Position numbers and translations under genes: made by a program
The notes under the pieces: model-generated
The model's database searches: none
What the model saw: only the letters and a program-made list of their open reading frames with translations
Told to the model about the DNA's origin: nothing
Assembly (NCBI RefSeq): GCF_003289645.1
Contig: NZ_QLYX01000022.1
Location: 39,634-103,633, forward strand
Source of the DNA: Actinomadura craniellae
Lineage (GTDB): Bacteria; Actinomycetota; Actinomycetes; Streptosporangiales; Streptosporangiaceae
Direction: 5' to 3'
DNA length: 64,000 nt
Shown: positions 35,362-44,154 of the stretch, one piece after another
How positions within the stretch are numbered: the stretch's first letter is position 1
Layout of the letters: each line of letters starts with the position of its first letter

Positions 35362-36609
35362 TCAGCAGTTGGTCGTTGCGGGCGTGCCGGCCAGGCGGTC
35401 GGCGATGAACGCCAGCGAGTCGGCATTGCCGTGGTAGACGAGGGAGATGTGGCCGCTGTTGTAGGCCTTCCAGGTCAGCTGGACGCCGGCGGCGCAGTAG
35501 GTGGTGCGCAGGGCCTGGGCCTGGGGGAACGCCACGAGCTCGTCCTGGTCGGCGTGGTACTGGAACACCGGAACCTTCGGCGGGGTCGCGCCCAGCTTGT
35601 TCTCGGCGATGCGCGCCAGCCAGGGCGGGTCCAGGACCGGGCTCCTGGTCATGTAGTCCTGGATCCGCTTGCCCTGGTAGCCGAGCAGCAGTTCCAGCAG
35701 GCACTCGCCGCTCTCCATGCGGGAGTACATGGCGCGGCCGGCGTCGTTGAGGAAGGTGTCCAGCTTCAGTTCCGGGTAGGCGTTGTCCAGCCCCTTCAGG
35801 GCGTACGCCAGCACGCCGAACCCGGCCTTGCCCTCCAGCGGGAGCGACACCTGGACCAGGTCCGCCGGGACGCCGCCCGCGGACACGCCCACCAGGTTCA
35901 GTTCCGGCGCGTAGGCCGGCTGGAGCTCGCCGGCCCACAGGGCGGCGCCGCCGCCCTGGGAGTAGCCGCGGAACACGACCTTGGCGCCCGGCGCCAGCGA
36001 GGTGTCGGGCATCCGCTGCGCGGCGCGCACGAGGTCGAGCATCGCCGGGCCCATCGACCGGCCCACCACGTAGGTGGACTTCGGCTGCTGCCGGTACCCC
36101 TCGTAGTCGGGGACCGTCACCGCGTACCCCTTGGTCAGCAGGTCGTTGAGGGCCGACTGGTCGTAGAACGCCGAGGACTCGATCATCTTCGACGGCGCGC
36201 ACCGGAACGCCGGGCCCTGCGTGCCCGGGCCGAACCCGATGATCGGCGCCTTCGTCCGGTCCACGCCCTTGGGCACCAGGACCGTGCCGGTGGTCGCCAT
36301 CCGCTGGCCCGTCGCGTTGGTGGACAGGTACATCACCTGCCACGCGTCGGCGAGGCGGGTGGCGGTGGGCGTGCCCGCGTCCGAGCGGCGGGCCCGGATC
36401 ACGTCACCGGGCGCCCCCGCGGGCAGCGGGGACGGCGGGACGTAGAAGTCGTCGGGGGCCGGGGCGGCCGCGGGGGCCGCGGGAGCGGCCGGGGCCGCCG
36501 AGGCCGGAGCCGCGGTGCCGAGCAGCAGGAGGGCCGCCGCGACCGGCGCGAGGACCGTGCCGGACCGTGGCCGGCGCCCGCCGGGCGGGAGGGGGGACAG
36601 TGCGCGCAT
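35362..36609 (-). CDS. Secreted lipase (LIP/triacylglycerol lipase family)
   Basis: 415-residue secreted alpha/beta hydrolase of the secretory lipase family. Signal peptide with SAA-type cleavage around residues 36-40 (TAAPASAAPA), then a Pro/Ala-rich linker. Nucleophile elbow GYSQGG (Ser217); the acid and His are probably Asp in YHADQDELV and His in NSGHISL. It likely releases fatty acids from lipids outside the cell. It lies 43 bases upstream of the mce operon lipoprotein gene on the same strand, so lipase and lipid importer may be co-expressed. AGGAG lies close before ATG 36609. Confidence 0.88.
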   Translation of the reverse strand: MRALSPLPPGGRRPRSGTVLAPVAAALLLLGTAAPASAAPAAPAAPAAAPAPDDFYVPPSPLPAGAPGDVIRARRSDAGTPTATRLADAWQVMYLSTNATGQRMATTGTVLVPKGVDRTKAPIIGFGPGTQGPAFRCAPSKMIESSAFYDQSALNDLLTKGYAVTVPDYEGYRQQPKSTYVVGRSMGPAMLDLVRAAQRMPDTSLAPGAKVVFRGYSQGGGAALWAGELQPAYAPELNLVGVSAGGVPADLVQVSLPLEGKAGFGVLAYALKGLDNAYPELKLDTFLNDAGRAMYSRMESGECLLELLLGYQGKRIQDYMTRSPVLDPPWLARIAENKLGATPPKVPVFQYHADQDELVAFPQAQALRTTYCAAGVQLTWKAYNSGHISLVYHGNADSLAFIADRLAGTPATTNC

Positions 36610-36720
36610 CTCTCCTGCTTCCACTGGCTTGCGTTGGCTTCCGGTGGCGTGCGATCGGTGCATCAGAGTCGGTCCCCGCCGCGCCCGCGACGGGGACCGA
36701 CCTGGTGCGGGAAATCCGCC

Positions 36721-38022
36721 TTAGCTCTTAGGGGTGAGCTTCAGCGCGATGGTGTTGCCGGGGCCCGCCATGAAGATGCTGGCGATGCCGCCGAGGAAGC
36801 CACACTGGTTGTTGAGGCTGGCCAGCGTGTAGGTGCCGGTCACGTTGCCACCGGACAGCGGGTTGAAGAAGGGGTCGGTCGACTTCAGGTTGATGTCGGC
36901 CGGGGTGGAGGTCGCGCAGTTCGCACCGCCGGCGATGCCGAGGCCGAACAGCTTGATCGAGGGGAGCTTCACCGCGACCTTGGAGTTCGCGGTCAGGACG
37001 CCGTCCTTCAGCGATCCGGTCGCCTTGCCCTGCGGGGCGAAGGCGATGTCGGCGCTGGAGGGCAGGAAGCCCAGCAGCTTGAAGCTGCCCGAGGTCGGGT
37101 TCAGCGTCAGGTCGGCGGTGAAGTTACCGCTGGCCAGGTCCAGGTTGGCGTCGATCCCACCGGTCAGCGGGACCGTGCCGTTGGCGGCCTTGATGACCGT
37201 CTGGCCGGACAGGCCGTAGCTGTAGTTCACGCCACCGGGGCCGCCGGTCGGGCTGCTCGTCGGGCTGGGGCTGGGGCTCGGGCTCTCGCTGGGGCTCGGG
37301 CTCTGGCTCGGGCTCGGGCTCTCGCTGGGGCTCGGGCTCTCGCTGGGGCTCGGGCTCTGGCTCGGGCTCGGGCTCTGGCTGGGGCTCGGGCTCTGGCTGG
37401 GGCTCGGGCTGCTGCCGGTGATCTCGAAGGTGGCCAGGGTGGTGTTCTGGCCGGGGACGAGGGTGCACGGGGACTCGAAGGTGCCCAGGCCGGTCAGGTT
37501 GCCGTTGGCGTCCTTGGGGGACAGCGTCAGCAGGATGTTGCCCACCGTGACCGTGGCGGTGCCCGGCTGGGTGAAGGTCAGGCTGGGGGCGTTGCCGGTG
37601 GCCGGCACCTGGAAGGCGCCGGAGGCGGGGACGGGGGTGGAGGGGATCGGGGCCGGGACCTTGACCGGCAGGGTGATGCCGGGGGCGGCCACCTGCGAGT
37701 CGGCCAGGGCGGTGCCCTCGATGGTCTTGGCGCCGACCAGGGTCAGCCCCTGGGTGGCGGTCTCGGGCACGGTCGACGTCGTGTTGATCACGATCGCCGG
37801 GCTGGCCTCGCCCACCGCGATCGACGTCGGGAAGTCCGAGTCGATCTTCACGGTCACCTGCTGCGTCCCGATCAGCGGGAACGGGCAGGTGTAGTTCAGC
37901 GTCAGCGACACCGGGGCCGCCGAAGCAGTACCGGCACCGAGAATGCCGATACCACCGGCCGCGAGTCCGGTGACGGCAGCCGTCACCAGAGTCGCCTTGA
38001 TCTTGCCTGTCTTGGTTTTCAC
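36721..38022 (-). CDS. Secreted DUF6801-type protein with SPSPSX repeats
   Basis: 433 residues. Signal peptide ending ASAAP, then a ~185-residue N-terminal domain ([20 protein letters not shown]...) shared almost motif for motif with the gene at 38490; I believe this is the DUF6801 family. A ~50-residue Ser/Pro linker of SPSPSQ/E repeats follows, then a ~180-residue C-terminal domain ([20 protein letters not shown]...) ending [10 protein letters not shown]. Probably an exported envelope protein. The promoter is visible at 38166-38194 with a ~137-base leader. Function unknown; location next to lipase and mce genes suggests an envelope role. Confidence 0.82.
   Translation of the reverse strand: MKTKTGKIKATLVTAAVTGLAAGGIGILGAGTASAAPVSLTLNYTCPFPLIGTQQVTVKIDSDFPTSIAVGEASPAIVINTTSTVPETATQGLTLVGAKTIEGTALADSQVAAPGITLPVKVPAPIPSTPVPASGAFQVPATGNAPSLTFTQPGTATVTVGNILLTLSPKDANGNLTGLGTFESPCTLVPGQNTTLATFEITGSSPSPSQSPSPSQSPSPSQSPSPSESPSPSESPSPSQSPSPSESPSPSPSPTSSPTGGPGGVNYSYGLSGQTVIKAANGTVPLTGGIDANLDLASGNFTADLTLNPTSGSFKLLGFLPSSADIAFAPQGKATGSLKDGVLTANSKVAVKLPSIKLFGLGIAGGANCATSTPADINLKSTDPFFNPLSGGNVTGTYTLASLNNQCGFLGGIASIFMAGPGNTIALKLTPKS
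37261..37410 (-). repeat. In-frame 18-bp coding repeats (SPSPSX linker)
   Basis: About eight 18-base units encode SPSPSQ or SPSPSE in the linker of the secreted protein. It is a low-complexity minisatellite likely to vary in copy number between strains. Confidence 0.9.
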
Positions 38023-38165
38023 CGCTTACCTCTCATGTTGCGGAACCGGTCCTGGCGCATCTCACCGCGCCAGTGCTTCTCGCGCGACCAGAGAACTCAG
38101 TTCACCTCCGCCACGAATGACCAGTCGGCTTCTCTGAAACCGAATCGACTAGGTTTCGGATGCGT

Positions 38166-38194
38166 AAACTACTCACCGGTATCTCGGGAGTCAA
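38166..38194 (-). promoter_or_regulatory. Promoter of the 36721 secreted-protein gene
   Basis: Minus strand: -35 TTGACT (38189-38194) and -10 TAGTTT (38166-38171) with an exact 17-base spacer. The block 38163-38225 is homologous to 40161-40222 upstream of the paralogous gene (shared GTAA.CTACTCA, GGG.GTCAA, GGATTT and ATTGAG), so the two genes are probably co-regulated. Just downstream lies GAAACC-N10-GGTTTC (38136-38157), a possible operator or leader hairpin. Confidence 0.65.
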
Positions 38195-38449
38195 CGGTTC
38201 TCTGGATTTATCAAATTATTGAGCGGGGATGAGCAAGCGGGTCAGACGTTTGTCATTCCTCACCGAATCGGCCCTTCGGGAAAACCGAGGCTACACGTCC
38301 GACACAAGTGATCGGTTGTCACCCGGGAAGCTTTTGTTCGAAGTGGTTTGTCAGCGCCTTACAAAGTCCTCGCCGGCCCGCCGCTCACCGGCCCGCAACC
38401 CTGCGGAAGCTCCCCGAAACAGCCTTCTGAGCTGCGAGCATGCCGAGAG

Positions 38450-38474
38450 GCCGGCACCGCCTAGCGGTGCCGGC
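38450..38474 (-). terminator. Terminator hairpin after the 38490 gene
   Basis: A perfect 11-bp stem (GCCGGCACCGC at 38450-38460 and GCGGTGCCGGC at 38464-38474) with a 3-base loop lies 15 bases past the stop of the minus-strand gene. It has no T-tract, as is common in actinomycetes. The remaining 38195-38449 region is lower in G+C, and apart from the promoter block I see no gene in it. Confidence 0.65.
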
Positions 38475-38489
38475 ACGGCCGTCAACCGC

Positions 38490-40073
38490 TCAACGCCGTG
38501 GCGTCGGCGGCACGCACGGAGGAGTCGACGCACCCGGCATGCACACCGCTCCCTGAGTCATTTTTATGTCGTTTCCCTTACCGGAGATAGCAGCCGTGAA
38601 AACGGGATCAAGATTCTCCGTCACCCCACAACCGCGGAACGGAGGATAGGTGATCGACCCGCGTAGCACTCCGCCACCGAGAACGTTGGTGTAATCGGGA
38701 GGACCGCCACCCACCGTCAGCTCGATCGGCTGGGACATCCGGCAGTTCTCCCCCACGTCCAGCGGGGTTCCGTTGACTATGGCGTCATAGATACGCACAT
38801 TCATCTTCGTCGTGGCGGTGACCTTCATTTCGCCATTACCGGTGTTGCTGCTCGCCGTCAGCTTTCCTGTTCCCACCTGCGTCATCTCCATCGTCGCGAC
38901 GGTGGGCATGAAGCCGAAGGTGAGGAACGTCGATCTGGTCCGCAGGGGCGCCACGAACTGGAAGTCGGTGTCCGTGGTGATGAGCGGGGGCTCCGACCTG
39001 ACCCGGATCGCGACGTTCGTGAGCACCGGGCGCTGCTCGGGATCGTTGACGATCGCCGCACCGCCGAGCTTCGCGGCATTCGCGAAACCGGACATGTACG
39101 TGCAGGCGTAGGTCGTCGCGCCCGGTGAGTCGATCTTTCCGCACTCGGGCGGCGGCGGGTTTCCGGGCGGTGGCTCGGTGGTGCCCTGCTCGGTGGTCAC
39201 GGCGACCGGCGGACTCGCCGGCGAGGCGTTGCCCGCCGCGTCCTTGGCCTTGACCGTGAAGGAGTACTGGGTGCCCGGGGTCAGGTTGGCGACCTGGGTG
39301 CTGGTGCCGGTGGCGCTGGCGACCAGGGTGGTGCCCGAGTAGACGTCGTAGCCGGCGACGCCGACGTTGTCGGTCGACGCCCCCCAGGTCAGGGACACGC
39401 TGTTGGCGGTCTTGGCGGTCACGCTCGGCGTGCCGGGCGCGCTCGGCGCCTGGGTGTCGCCGCCGGACGAGCCGTCGGTGATCTGGAAGGTGGCCAGCAG
39501 GTTGTTCTGGCCGGGCACCTGGGTGCACGGCGCGTCGAACTCGCCCAGGCCGGTCAGCCCGCCGGCCGCGTCCTTGGGCGCCAGCTTCAGCAGGATGTTC
39601 CCCACGGTGATCTTGGCCGAGCCCGGCTGGGTGAAGGTCAGCGCGGGGGCCTTGCCCGTCGCCTTCACCTCGAACGTCCCGGACGCGGGGACGTTCGTCT
39701 TCTCCAGCGGGGCCGGCACCTTCACCGGGAGCGTGATGCCCGGCGCGGCGATCGTCGAGTCGGCGAGGGCGTCGCCCTCCAGCGTCTTGGCGCCCACCAG
39801 GGCCATGCCCTGCGTGGCGGTGTCGGGCACCGTCGTCACCGTGTTGACGATGATCTCCGGTGTCTGCTCGCCGACGCCGATGGTGGGCGGGATGTCCGTC
39901 TGGATCCGCACGCTGATCTGCTGCGTCCCGATCAGCGGGAACGGGCACGTGTAGTTCAGCGTCAACGACGCCGGAGCGGCCTGGGCCGCGCCGGATCCCG
40001 TGATGCCGACGAGGCTCCCGGCGAGGACGGCCGAGGCCGCGATCGCCCTGATCTTTCCTGAGCTGGCTTTCAC
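38490..40073 (-). CDS. Secreted DUF6801-type protein with fibronectin type III domain
   Basis: 527 residues. Signal peptide ending AAQAAP, then the same ~185-residue N-terminal domain as the 36721 protein ([17 protein letters not shown]). Next a fibronectin III module (APSAPGTPSVTAKTANSVSL to NASPASPPVAVTTE), a Pro-rich linker, and a ~200-residue unrecognised C-terminal domain with three Cys-bearing segments that could form disulfides. Probably an envelope or extracellular adhesion-type protein. GTG 40073 is chosen for the GAGGTG ribosome site 7 bases upstream. The promoter at 40164-40192 resembles that of its paralog. Confidence 0.82.
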   Translation of the reverse strand: MKASSGKIRAIAASAVLAGSLVGITGSGAAQAAPASLTLNYTCPFPLIGTQQISVRIQTDIPPTIGVGEQTPEIIVNTVTTVPDTATQGMALVGAKTLEGDALADSTIAAPGITLPVKVPAPLEKTNVPASGTFEVKATGKAPALTFTQPGSAKITVGNILLKLAPKDAAGGLTGLGEFDAPCTQVPGQNNLLATFQITDGSSGGDTQAPSAPGTPSVTAKTANSVSLTWGASTDNVGVAGYDVYSGTTLVASATGTSTQVANLTPGTQYSFTVKAKDAAGNASPASPPVAVTTEQGTTEPPPGNPPPPECGKIDSPGATTYACTYMSGFANAAKLGGAAIVNDPEQRPVLTNVAIRVRSEPPLITTDTDFQFVAPLRTRSTFLTFGFMPTVATMEMTQVGTGKLTASSNTGNGEMKVTATTKMNVRIYDAIVNGTPLDVGENCRMSQPIELTVGGGPPDYTNVLGGGVLRGSITYPPFRGCGVTENLDPVFTAAISGKGNDIKMTQGAVCMPGASTPPCVPPTPRR

Positions 40074-40163
40074 GTGGCGCACCTCGATGAGCGGCTTCAG
40101 CACGGCCGGCCGGGATCGTCGGCTTGCTCGTGAGGACATGGGGAGACTGCGGTTCGAGCCCGT

Positions 40164-40192
40164 AAGCTACTCAGCGACTTCCCCGGGGTCAA
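40164..40192 (-). promoter_or_regulatory. Promoter of the 38490 secreted-protein gene
   Basis: Minus strand: -35 TTGACC (40187-40192) and -10 TAGCTT (40164-40169), spacer 17 bases, about 85 bases of leader. Just upstream sits AGAAATC-TTCG-GATTTCT (40193-40210), a 7-bp inverted repeat with a TTCG centre. The block is homologous to the promoter at 38166-38194. Confidence 0.65.
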
Positions 40193-40239
40193 AGAAATCT
40201 TCGGATTTCTAGGCCGATTGAGTCGCACTGGCCGCGGAT

Positions 40240-40284
40240 TTGTCACTTGACTTCAAACAAATCCACTTATCACTCAAGTGACAA
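40240..40284. promoter_or_regulatory. 11-bp inverted repeat in the divergent spacer upstream of pucR-type gene
   Basis: TTGTCACTTGA (40240-40250) and TCAAGTGACAA (40274-40284) are exact inverted copies 23 bases apart, so the centres lie about three helical turns from each other. It lies between the secreted-protein promoter and the PucR-type gene at 40502, whose product may bind here. The rest of the 428-base spacer is lower in G+C with no gene seen. Confidence 0.45.
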
Positions 40285-40501
40285 GCACCCATCCGCCCGT
40301 TATCAATGGCGGAGCACCACACTGGAATGGGATTCGGCAAAGCCGGCTCCAGGCCCGTTCCGGCCGTATACCTGTCACCAGGTGAGCAACGGCTCCGCGG
40401 ATTTGTTTTCAGCCGAGTCCTTTTCAAGTCGCGGATCATATAACTTTCGGTTGTCCCGGCCGTGATCCCCGCGCCGCCGCCCACCGTGTACGGAGGTGTT
40501 C

Positions 40502-41740
40502 ATGACGCGGACCTTCCAGCCCAGGGACGTCGCGGATCCGGCGTGCTCGGTCACCCGGCAGTTCGCACCGCTCATGCGGGCGGAACTGCCCTCCCTCGCG
40601 GAGGAGATCATCGCCGAGATCCGCCGCGCCATCCCCGAGTACGCCCGGTCGGTCGAGGGCCCCTACGGCCAGGCGCTGCGGCTGGGCGTGGGCGGCAGCC
40701 TCGCCGCCTTCGTCGACCAGATCGCGGGGGTCCCGACCAACCGCGAGGGCACCGACGACATCTTCCGGCGGCTCGGCCGGTTCGAGGCCGAGGAGGGCCG
40801 GAGCCTGGACTACCTCCAGGCCGCCTACCGGATCGGCGGCCAGGTCGCCTGGCGGCGCATCATGAAGGTCGCCCCCAGGTACGACGTCTCCTCCGCGGTC
40901 ATGTCCCGGCTGGCCGACGCCCTGTTCCACTACCTCGACCGGCTGGCCGCGCTCTCCCTGGACGGCTACCTGGAGGCCAAGGCCGGGTCGGTCGCCGCGC
41001 TGGACGAGCGGCGCCGGCGGCTGCTCCGCCTCCTGCTGGGCGGCCCCACCGCGCAGCCGCGGGCGGTCGCCGAACTGGCGGAGTCCGCCGGCTGGCCGCC
41101 GCCCCGGGAGGTGACCCTCGTGGCGGCCGAGCCCGGCGCCCGGTACTCGGTCACCGCCCTCGCCCCCGACCTGCTGCTCGACTTCAAGTCCCCCGAGCCG
41201 CACCTGCTGATGCCCGGCCCGGCGGACACCGTCCGGCGGGACATGCTCCGCACCGCGATCCCCGACCACCGGATCGCCGTGGGGCTGACCGTGCCGATCG
41301 ACCAGGCCGCGGACTCCCTGCGCTGGGCCCGCCAGGCGCTGGCCCTCACCCGCACCGGCGTCCTGGGCGACGGCCGGCTGGTCGACTGCGAGGACCACCT
41401 GGTGAAGCTCTGGCTGCTCTCGGACCCCGCACTGATCGAGCAGCTCGCCCGGCGGCGGCTCGACGTCCTGGACGGCCTGACCCCGGGCCGGCGGGACCGG
41501 CTCACCGAGACGCTGCGGGCCTGGATGATCGCCCGGGGCACGGCGACCGAAATGGCCGACCGGCTGCACGTCCACCCGCAGACCGTGCGTTACCGGATGC
41601 GCAAGATCCAGGAAGCCCTCGGCGAACAACTCGAGGACCCGGACGCGCGATTCGAGATAGAAATCGCGCTCCGCGCAATGCAGTTGCACGACCGTATGAA
41701 GGCCGCTTCGGACGATGCGGGGCCGATGCATGGAACCTGA
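40502..41740 (+). CDS. PucR-family (CdaR-type) transcriptional regulator
   Basis: 412-residue regulator. The N-terminal ~180 residues are the RsbRD-like helical domain (EEGRSLDYLQAAYRIGGQVAWRR), the middle is a GGDEF-like PucR domain, and the C-terminal PucR helix-turn-helix is clear: GTATEMADRLHVHPQTVRYR then MRKIQEALGEQLEDPDARFE. Such regulators usually activate neighbouring or catabolic genes. ATG 40502 has GGAGG about 6 bases before it. It is divergent from the secreted DUF6801-type gene and upstream of a surface-protein gene on the same strand. Confidence 0.9.
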   Translation: MTRTFQPRDVADPACSVTRQFAPLMRAELPSLAEEIIAEIRRAIPEYARSVEGPYGQALRLGVGGSLAAFVDQIAGVPTNREGTDDIFRRLGRFEAEEGRSLDYLQAAYRIGGQVAWRRIMKVAPRYDVSSAVMSRLADALFHYLDRLAALSLDGYLEAKAGSVAALDERRRRLLRLLLGGPTAQPRAVAELAESAGWPPPREVTLVAAEPGARYSVTALAPDLLLDFKSPEPHLLMPGPADTVRRDMLRTAIPDHRIAVGLTVPIDQAADSLRWARQALALTRTGVLGDGRLVDCEDHLVKLWLLSDPALIEQLARRRLDVLDGLTPGRRDRLTETLRAWMIARGTATEMADRLHVHPQTVRYRMRKIQEALGEQLEDPDARFEIEIALRAMQLHDRMKAASDDAGPMHGT

Positions 41741-41850
41741 TAAATCCGAGGGCCGGGCCGAACGGGGAACGCGCTCTTCCGAATAGCGTTCGACCGTATG
41801 GCTTGTGACAACCGACCGACTCATGATCCGATCGTCGCCGACAAATTCCT

Positions 41851-41867
41851 GAGGTTTATGAAACCTC
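41851..41867. promoter_or_regulatory. 7-bp inverted repeat upstream of surface-protein gene
   Basis: GAGGTTT-ATG-AAACCTC, 36 bases before the start codon at 41903. It could be an operator or a leader hairpin affecting translation. AAACC/GGTTT arms also occur in the leader of the 36721 gene (38136-38157), hinting at shared control of surface proteins. Confidence 0.35.
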
Positions 41868-41902
41868 GGTCGGGAACGGCGACACGGCGGAGGTGCAAGG
41901 CA

Positions 41903-43261
41903 ATGACGTTCCGATCGGCGGGAACCCCGCTCATCGCGATGCTCGGCGCGGTGGTGATCGTCACCACCGGTCCGGTGGCGGCGCTGGCCGCCGACCCGAC
42001 ACCCACGCCCGAGCCGCCCACCCCGAGCCCCACCTCGGGTGGCGGGACCGGCGACCCGGCCCCCTCCTCCCCGGACCCGCAGCCCTCACCGGACCCGCAG
42101 CCGTCACCGGACCCGGAGCCGTCCCCCGACCCGTCCCCGGAGCCGACGCCCACCCCGACACCGACCGCCACCCCGACGCCCACGCCGACCCCGACGAAGC
42201 CCGCCGAGCGGCCCGTCCTCGGCCTGCGCGTCGCGGCCTCCAACGCGGTGGTGACCCCCGGCGGGGCGGTGACCGTCACGGCCACCGTGCGCGCGGCCCG
42301 GGCGGTGGCGCGCGGCGCCCGGCTGCGCGTGACGGCCGGATCCGCCGTGGTGGCCCCGCGCGACCGCACGCTGGGCGACGTCACCGCCACGGACACCTCG
42401 GCGTCCGCCACCGTGACCGTCCCGCTGAACGCCCCGGCGGGCCCCATCACCGTGACCGCCAAGGTCGCCGCCACCGGGGCCGCCGCGAAGACCGCCACCA
42501 CCACGATCACCGTGATGCCGATCCCGGCCGTCCCGGCCCTGCCCGGGGCCCTCCTGCCGCCGGGCGGCGCCCTGCTCCCCCCGGGCCTGCCCGCCGGGCA
42601 GCTCCCGGCGCTGCCGCAGGCCGTGCCGCCGCCGATCGCTCCCGTCGTCGCCCCCGGCACCGCGCCGAAGATCGCCCCTGTCACGTTGCTGCACGGGGAC
42701 GGCGGGGCCGCCCAGACGCTCAAGCTGGAGGACCTGTCCGCCCTGCAGGCCGGCTGGCTGGCGGCCCTGCTGACCGGCAACGGGCTGCTGCTGCTCCGGT
42801 TGCGGGCGGCCCGCCGGGCCTCGCGCACCGCCCGGCGCCGCGGGGCTCCCTCGCTGGTGGTCCGGCCGCGCGCGGCCGGCATGGCGACCGCCTTCCGTTC
42901 CGTCTCCGGCACCGTGACCGCCGGCCGCCGGCCCGCCGCCATGGGCGGGCGTCCCGCCGCCGCGGGTCGGCGTCCCGCTCCCGCCGTGGAGCGCATCGCC
43001 CCAGCGGCCAAGCGCGCTGCCTCTGCGGGCGGGCGTCCCGTTCCTGCGGCCGAACGCACCGTCCCCGCCGCCAAGCGCACCGCCCCCGCGGCCGGGCGCC
43101 GGGCCGCGGTCGCGGCTTCAGGCAGGCCCCGGCCGTCCGCCGCCGGCCCCGCGAGCCGGGCCCGCAGGCCGAGTTCCGCCCCCCGGCCCGCCGCGCTGGA
43201 GCGGCCCCCGGCCGCGCCCCTGGTCCAGGTGGTGTGGCTGCCGTCGTCCGCCCGCTCCTGA
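41903..43261 (+). CDS. Secreted/surface protein with Pro-rich repeats
   Basis: 452 residues. Signal peptide (LIAMLGAVVIVTTGPVAALAA), a Pro/Asp/Ser/Thr-rich stalk (DPQPSPDPQPSPDPEP then PTPTPTPT), a ~110-residue beta-rich domain rich in Val/Thr (PVLGLRVAASNAVVTPGGAV to ITVMP), a Pro/Leu linker, and one hydrophobic segment (LQAGWLAALLTGNGLLLLRL) followed by a very basic Ala/Arg/Pro tail. This looks like a type I surface protein with a cytoplasmic tail. No known family was recognised. AAGG and GGAGG lie 3-15 bases before ATG 41903; longer in-frame starts exist. Confidence 0.78.
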   Translation: MTFRSAGTPLIAMLGAVVIVTTGPVAALAADPTPTPEPPTPSPTSGGGTGDPAPSSPDPQPSPDPQPSPDPEPSPDPSPEPTPTPTPTATPTPTPTPTKPAERPVLGLRVAASNAVVTPGGAVTVTATVRAARAVARGARLRVTAGSAVVAPRDRTLGDVTATDTSASATVTVPLNAPAGPITVTAKVAATGAAAKTATTTITVMPIPAVPALPGALLPPGGALLPPGLPAGQLPALPQAVPPPIAPVVAPGTAPKIAPVTLLHGDGGAAQTLKLEDLSALQAGWLAALLTGNGLLLLRLRAARRASRTARRRGAPSLVVRPRAAGMATAFRSVSGTVTAGRRPAAMGGRPAAAGRRPAPAVERIAPAAKRAASAGGRPVPAAERTVPAAKRTAPAAGRRAAVAASGRPRPSAAGPASRARRPSSAPRPAALERPPAAPLVQVVWLPSSARS

Positions 43262-43482
43262 CGAGGGCGAACGCCGGCGGCGGTGTGCTCGCACCGCCGC
43301 CGGCGCGGGCGCGCGGATGCCGGCCCGCCGGGCGGGCTGCGCCGACAGCGAAATGTGCTGGCGGCGAAACGATGCCGGATCACCGGCCGTACCGGGTTAA
43401 CGTCGCAGGTGATCGAGTGCACGACCATGCCGTCCAGGCCACCCAGGCCGTCCAGCGGCCGTCCAGCAGAGGCAGGCATCCA

Positions 43483-44133
43483 GTGAGCACGCGCTACTCG
43501 CCCGGTTCCCCCGACTCCTCCGGTTTCGCCCCGCAGGGCCGCTACGTCCTTCCCTCGTTCGTGGAGCGGACGACGTACGGGGTCAAGGAGATGAACCCGT
43601 ACAACAAGCTCTTCGAGGAGCGCATCATCTTCCTCGGAGTGCAGATCGACGACGCGTCCGCCAACGACGTGATGGCCCAGCTGATCACGCTGGAGTCGAT
43701 CGACCCCGACCGTGACATCAGCATCTACATCAACTCCCCCGGCGGCTCCGTCACCGCGATGGCCGCGATCTACGACACGATGCAGTTCGTCAAGCCCGAC
43801 ATCCAGACGGTGTGCATCGGCGAGGCGGCCTCGGCCGCGGCCTGGCTGCTGGCGGCCGGCACCCCGGGCAAGCGGGCGGCGCTGCCCAACGCGCGGATCC
43901 TGATCCACCAGCCCGCCACGCAGGGCGGCCGGGGCACCGGCAGCGACCTGGAGATCCAGGCCCGCGAGATCCTGCGGATCCGCGAGCGGATGGAGCAGAT
44001 CCTCGCCGAGCACACCGGCCGCCCCATCGACGAGGTCAGCCGGGACATCGAGCGCGACAAGTTCCTCACGGCCGCCGACGCCAAGGAGTACGGCCTGATC
44101 GACGACGTCTTCACCAGCATCAAGCGGCGCTGA
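43483..44133 (+). CDS. clpP: ATP-dependent Clp protease proteolytic subunit ClpP
   Basis: 216-residue serine protease subunit. It has the catalytic Ser117 (GEAASAAAW), His142 (ILIHQP) and Asp near residue 192 (RDIERDKF), with the spacing of the classic ClpP triad, and the oxyanion-hole NSPGGSV. ClpP assembles into a tetradecamer fed by ClpX or ClpC. It stands alone, with no second clpP or clpX beside it, so it is one of several actinomycete ClpPs. GTG 43483 is chosen from AGAGG 9-13 bases upstream. The Ser-flanking residues AA in place of the usual MG are unusual. Confidence 0.92.
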   Translation: MSTRYSPGSPDSSGFAPQGRYVLPSFVERTTYGVKEMNPYNKLFEERIIFLGVQIDDASANDVMAQLITLESIDPDRDISIYINSPGGSVTAMAAIYDTMQFVKPDIQTVCIGEAASAAAWLLAAGTPGKRAALPNARILIHQPATQGGRGTGSDLEIQAREILRIRERMEQILAEHTGRPIDEVSRDIERDKFLTAADAKEYGLIDDVFTSIKRR

Positions 44134-44154
44134 GCCGGCCCCGGCCCGGGCTCA
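44131..44154. terminator. Hairpin spanning the clpP and EamA stops
   Basis: TGAGCC (44131-44136) pairs with GGCTCA (44149-44154) around a GC-rich centre, and both convergent stop codons lie in the arms. It probably ends transcription from both sides. Confidence 0.45.

Noticed and set aside
37261..37410. CRISPR-like regular repeats
   Set aside because: Period is 18 bases, in frame and encodes SPSPSX; no unique spacers.
38229..38666. Possible + strand gene in the spacer between the secreted-protein genes
   Set aside because: It overlaps the 3' end of the 38490 gene and its terminator, has no ribosome site or domain, and changes composition halfway.
40200..40450. Riboswitch (for example c-di-AMP type) in the low-G+C spacer before the PucR-type gene
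   Set aside because: Some GC-rich hairpins are present but I could not match a conserved aptamer core.
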